From positions 36,079 through 92,747 of the forward strand of contig NZ_JAHLLW010000015.1 in the NCBI RefSeq assembly GCF_019426345.1: DNA of 56,669 bases, in the 5' to 3' direction. How positions within the stretch are numbered: position 1 is the stretch's first letter; each line of letters begins with the position of its first letter. Shown one piece after another: positions 54,336-56,669 of the stretch. The notes under the pieces were generated by a model. That model was given only the letters and a program-made list of their open reading frames with translations. It had not been told where the DNA came from and did not search any database. Origin of the DNA: Marinomonas lutimaris. Its GTDB lineage: Bacteria; Pseudomonadota; Gammaproteobacteria; Pseudomonadales; Marinomonadaceae. Both the position numbers and the translations under genes were made by a program.

Positions 54336-54707
54336 CTAGCTGCCACGATAAGTGCTGTAAGAATAAGGCGAGACAAGCAGTGGAATGTGATAATGGGCGT
54401 TTTCATCATTGATGCCGAAGCGAATGATGACCGTGTTTAAGAAACTAGGAGCGGTAGGTTTGTTATTGTCTGAGTCTTCGAGAGAGTCAGCGAAGTACTC
54501 GTCAATGCCAAACTCTAGTTCGTACACGCCCACAGAGAAGCTATCAGCTTGCAGCAAGGGTTGATCACAGCGGCCATCGTTATTGGACACAGTGCTATGA
54601 ATAAGCTGTCGTTGGCCGTCTGCAGAATGCTGGTAAAGATGTATTTTTACGCCAGCCGCAGCAACGCCTTTTGTTGTATCTAAAATGTGAGTGGTTAAGT
54701 ATCCCAT
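54336..54707 (-). CDS. uraH: 5-Hydroxyisourate hydrolase
   Basis: This 123-residue protein has the transthyretin-like family opening LTTHILDTTKGVAAAGVKIHLYQ and the C-terminal signature YSTYRGS required for HIU hydrolysis. It converts 5-hydroxyisourate to OHCU. No signal peptide is seen, so it works in the cytosol. It is divergent from the decarboxylase gene. Confidence 0.95.
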   Translation of the reverse strand: MGYLTTHILDTTKGVAAAGVKIHLYQHSADGQRQLIHSTVSNNDGRCDQPLLQADSFSVGVYELEFGIDEYFADSLEDSDNNKPTAPSFLNTVIIRFGINDENAHYHIPLLVSPYSYSTYRGS

Positions 54708-54900
54708 TGTTTTACCTCAATCTAATGTGAAAGCTTGCCTGATTTTTGCAGTAAGCGTCTTTATAAGTGAAATGGATCTGAAAATATTGTTTCATAGAGA
54801 TCAATATTTGTGCCATGTGTTTCTGTATAGCGTATTTTGTTATTCATACAGATCTTTTTTATAAGAACTTTTTAGAGCCGTCAGAATTTGGAGTCCTATT

Positions 54901-55422
54901 ATGCAAGACCCGTTAGCTGCGATTAGTCAAATGGAAGAAGTGGATTTTATCGCTTTATTTAGCAGTATTTATGAGCATTCCACTTGGGTTGCAGAAGAAT
55001 TATGGCGACAAAAAGTCGAGCATCCAAGTGAGTATTTCGACAGTATCGACAAAATCAAAGACACCATGGCTGACATCGTAGAGCAAAGTACTGACGAACA
55101 AAAACTCATACTGCTTCGCGCTCATCCAGATTTAGCAGGCAAAGCGGCTTTAGCGGGTGAACTCACTCATGCGTCAACCTCAGAACAGTCAGGAGCAGGG
55201 CTGGATCAATGCTCTGAAGAAGAGCTAGCGCATTTTCTACAGCTGAACGATACCTATCGAGAGAAGTTTGGTTTTCCCTTCATTATGGCTGTGAAAGGCG
55301 CTACCAAGGATCAGATACTTGCAGGGTTTGAAGCCAGAACGCCCAATGACTGGCAAACAGAGTTTGACCGAGCCATGAGTGAAGTGCATAAGATTGCAGG
55401 GTTCAGATTGGCCGATCTTTAG
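54901..55422 (+). CDS. uraD: OHCU decarboxylase
   Basis: This 173-residue protein has the OHCU decarboxylase pattern LLRAHPDLAGKAALAGELTHASTSEQSGAGLDQ and LNDTYREKFGFPFIMAVKGATKDQIL. The catalytic His lies in RAHPDL. It makes S-allantoin from OHCU. GGAG lies 8 bases before the ATG. The stop overlaps tail-to-tail with the stop of the LysE gene. Confidence 0.95.
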   Translation: MQDPLAAISQMEEVDFIALFSSIYEHSTWVAEELWRQKVEHPSEYFDSIDKIKDTMADIVEQSTDEQKLILLRAHPDLAGKAALAGELTHASTSEQSGAGLDQCSEEELAHFLQLNDTYREKFGFPFIMAVKGATKDQILAGFEARTPNDWQTEFDRAMSEVHKIAGFRLADL

Positions 55423-56024
55423 ATAAAGATCATAGGTAAGGTCGCAAGCAGTAATAATCCCATTGATACACTAAAGTAACGGTGGAATTTAGGTTCTTGA
55501 AGCCTCTTAGATACGAGCTTGCCTATGGTAATCCACATGAATGTGCCGGGTAACGTCGCGATATTAAACATCATGATGCATAGCAAAGCCGATGACCAAT
55601 AAAGCTCTCCAGTCAATGTGAAGACAGAGCTTGCTGTCATTAAGCTGGCCCACGATTTAGGGTTAATTGCCTGAAATGATGCGGCTTGTAAAATGCCCAT
55701 TGGTTGAAGGCTCTTTTTGTCTGAAGGCATTTTTGCACAAGCGATTTTTATAGACATATAAACAATGTAACTTGCTGCAATAAAGGTGAACACCTTATGA
55801 AGGTAAGGCCAATGCTTAAACATTTCACCCAAGCCAAATAAAATCATTATATGCAGTATTGTCATGCCAAAACGAATGCCAATCACGTGAGGCAAGGTTC
55901 TTTTAATGCCAAAATTGGCCCCTGAGTTAGCCAGCAGGATATTGTTGGGTCCAGGTGTGATGGTGCTTATTAGGCAAAAAAGCATCAGAGCGGGAGCGAG
56001 TTCCAATAGGGCGCTATTTATCAT
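55419..56024 (-). CDS. LysE/RhtB-family exporter
   Basis: This 201-residue protein has six membrane helices and the family opening LMLFCLISTITPGPNNILLANSGANFGIKRTLPHVIGIRFG. Members export amino acids or related small molecules. It lies divergent from a MocR-type regulator gene with a strong palindrome between them, so the exported compound may be the inducer. Its stop overlaps that of uraD by four bases. Confidence 0.9.
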   Translation of the reverse strand: MINSALLELAPALMLFCLISTITPGPNNILLANSGANFGIKRTLPHVIGIRFGMTILHIMILFGLGEMFKHWPYLHKVFTFIAASYIVYMSIKIACAKMPSDKKSLQPMGILQAASFQAINPKSWASLMTASSVFTLTGELYWSSALLCIMMFNIATLPGTFMWITIGKLVSKRLQEPKFHRYFSVSMGLLLLATLPMIFI

Positions 56025-56050
56025 TTCCTTTCCTTCTTAGAAAAATTCAG

Positions 56051-56078
56051 CCAATAATTGTATCGATACAATTATTGG
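56051..56078. promoter_or_regulatory. 28-bp perfect palindrome, MocR-type operator
   Basis: A perfect palindrome centred on TATCGATA, made from half-site CCAATAATTGTAT and its complement. AATACAATT also occurs at 56107-56115 and 56140-56148, the latter at the start of the regulator gene. It lies between the LysE exporter and the MocR gene. Confidence 0.7.
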
Positions 56079-56136
56079 TGTAATGTACCAATATAGATTT
56101 ACATATAATACAATTGTGGGCAATTTATTTATTGTT

Positions 56137-56669
56137 ATGAATACAATTATAGAAATTAGTAAAGACGCATTCGATAAAGCTTGTTTGGCGCATCCAAAGT
56201 ACAAAGCATTGGCTTTGCTTATCGAGCAGGCGATTCAGTCTGGTGAATTACCAAATCGACAAAAGTTGCCAGCGCAAAGACTTTTGGCGGATAAGCTAGA
56301 AATTACCCATGGCACGGTAACAAGAGCCTATGACTTGCTTGAAAAGAAAGGCTTGGTAAATGCAAAGCTGGGAGCAGGCACTTATGTAAACCTTCCAAGC
56401 TCCTTTGTGACTAGTGATGTATCAGCCATTAAAGAATACGATTTCGCCTCCAGTATGCAGCCTATGTTGGGTCAGCAAATGTTGGTGAAAAATGCGCTAA
56501 ACGAATTGGCTCAAGATCTTATTTCAATAGAAGAGGTGATGACTTATTCGCCAAATGGCTTGCGAAAACATCGGCAAATATTCAGCGATTGGCTTGCTTC
56601 TAAAAAGATTCAAATTGATAAAGATGACATTGCTTTTACCCAAGGAGCCCAGCAAGGGATTTATACTTG
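56137..56669 (+). CDS. MocR-type GntR regulator (partial)
   Basis: The frame starts at ATG 56137 and stays open to the window edge (177 codons seen). Residues about 20-85 form a GntR winged helix (SGELPNRQKLPAQRLLADKLEITHGTVTRAYDLLEKKGLVNAKLGAGTYV). Downstream sequence (YSPNGLRKHRQIFSDWL...AFTQGAQQGIY) begins the aminotransferase-like domain of MocR proteins, which bind PLP. It is divergent from lysE and likely controls it. Confidence 0.9.
   Translation, partial: MNTIIEISKDAFDKACLAHPKYKALALLIEQAIQSGELPNRQKLPAQRLLADKLEITHGTVTRAYDLLEKKGLVNAKLGAGTYVNLPSSFVTSDVSAIKEYDFASSMQPMLGQQMLVKNALNELAQDLISIEEVMTYSPNGLRKHRQIFSDWLASKKIQIDKDDIAFTQGAQQGIYT

Overview
The window looks like a chromosomal segment of a marine gammaproteobacterium close to Marinomonas (Oceanospirillales). 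This is inferred from gene content and moderate-to-low GC, not from a marker gene: there is no rRNA, tRNA or ribosomal protein here. The pointers are a Pseudomonas-type dimethylglycine demethylase cluster, TRAP and sugar ABC transporters, many taxis and cyclic-di-GMP proteins, and scattered palindromic REP-like elements.

Region 1 (1-10,400) is accessory. It holds an AT-rich pair (alpha/beta hydrolase plus a small membrane protein), the 3' half of an M32 carboxypeptidase gene, a restriction-fold-like gene, a small membrane-protein gene lying between two attC-like sites, a decayed ORF, and a two-gene Sir2-HerA NAD-depleting antiphage system. Three copies of a nested palindrome and several REP-like palindromes are scattered through it. 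Next come small housekeeping-type genes, one of which (a PPOX-family flavoprotein) carries an in-frame TAA.

Region 2 (10,430-24,450) is mixed core: DUF1801, a spermidine-synthase-like protein, a secreted Cys-containing pair, an ankyrin lipoprotein, MYG1, a Na+/Ca2+-antiporter-type exporter behind a yybP-ykoY (Mn2+) riboswitch, an MscS channel, two large membrane diguanylate cyclases and an M48 lipoprotein protease.

Region 3 (24,640-27,470) is an AHH-nuclease toxin with its immunity protein, then a VC0807-type membrane protein and an intergenic cluster of REP-like inverted repeats.

Region 4 (27,688-38,275) is the dimethylglycine catabolic cluster: dipeptidase, V4R/DUF5943 protein, dgcA, dgcB, ETF alpha and ETF beta, followed by a dCache chemoreceptor. 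A solo Fur-box-preceded iron/siderophore binding protein follows.

Region 5 (39,594-47,637, minus strand) is an arabinoside uptake and degradation operon: GH51 arabinofuranosidase, ABC ATPase, two permeases, binding protein and aldose epimerase, with an ArsR-type regulator upstream. Region 6 (47,765-52,810) is a TRAP transporter plus an enolase-superfamily dehydratase with a divergent FadR-type regulator. Region 7 (52,863-55,422) encodes all three steps from urate to allantoin (FAD urate hydroxylase, HIU hydrolase, OHCU decarboxylase). The window ends with a LysE exporter divergent from a MocR regulator that is cut by the window edge, with a 28-bp perfect palindrome between them.
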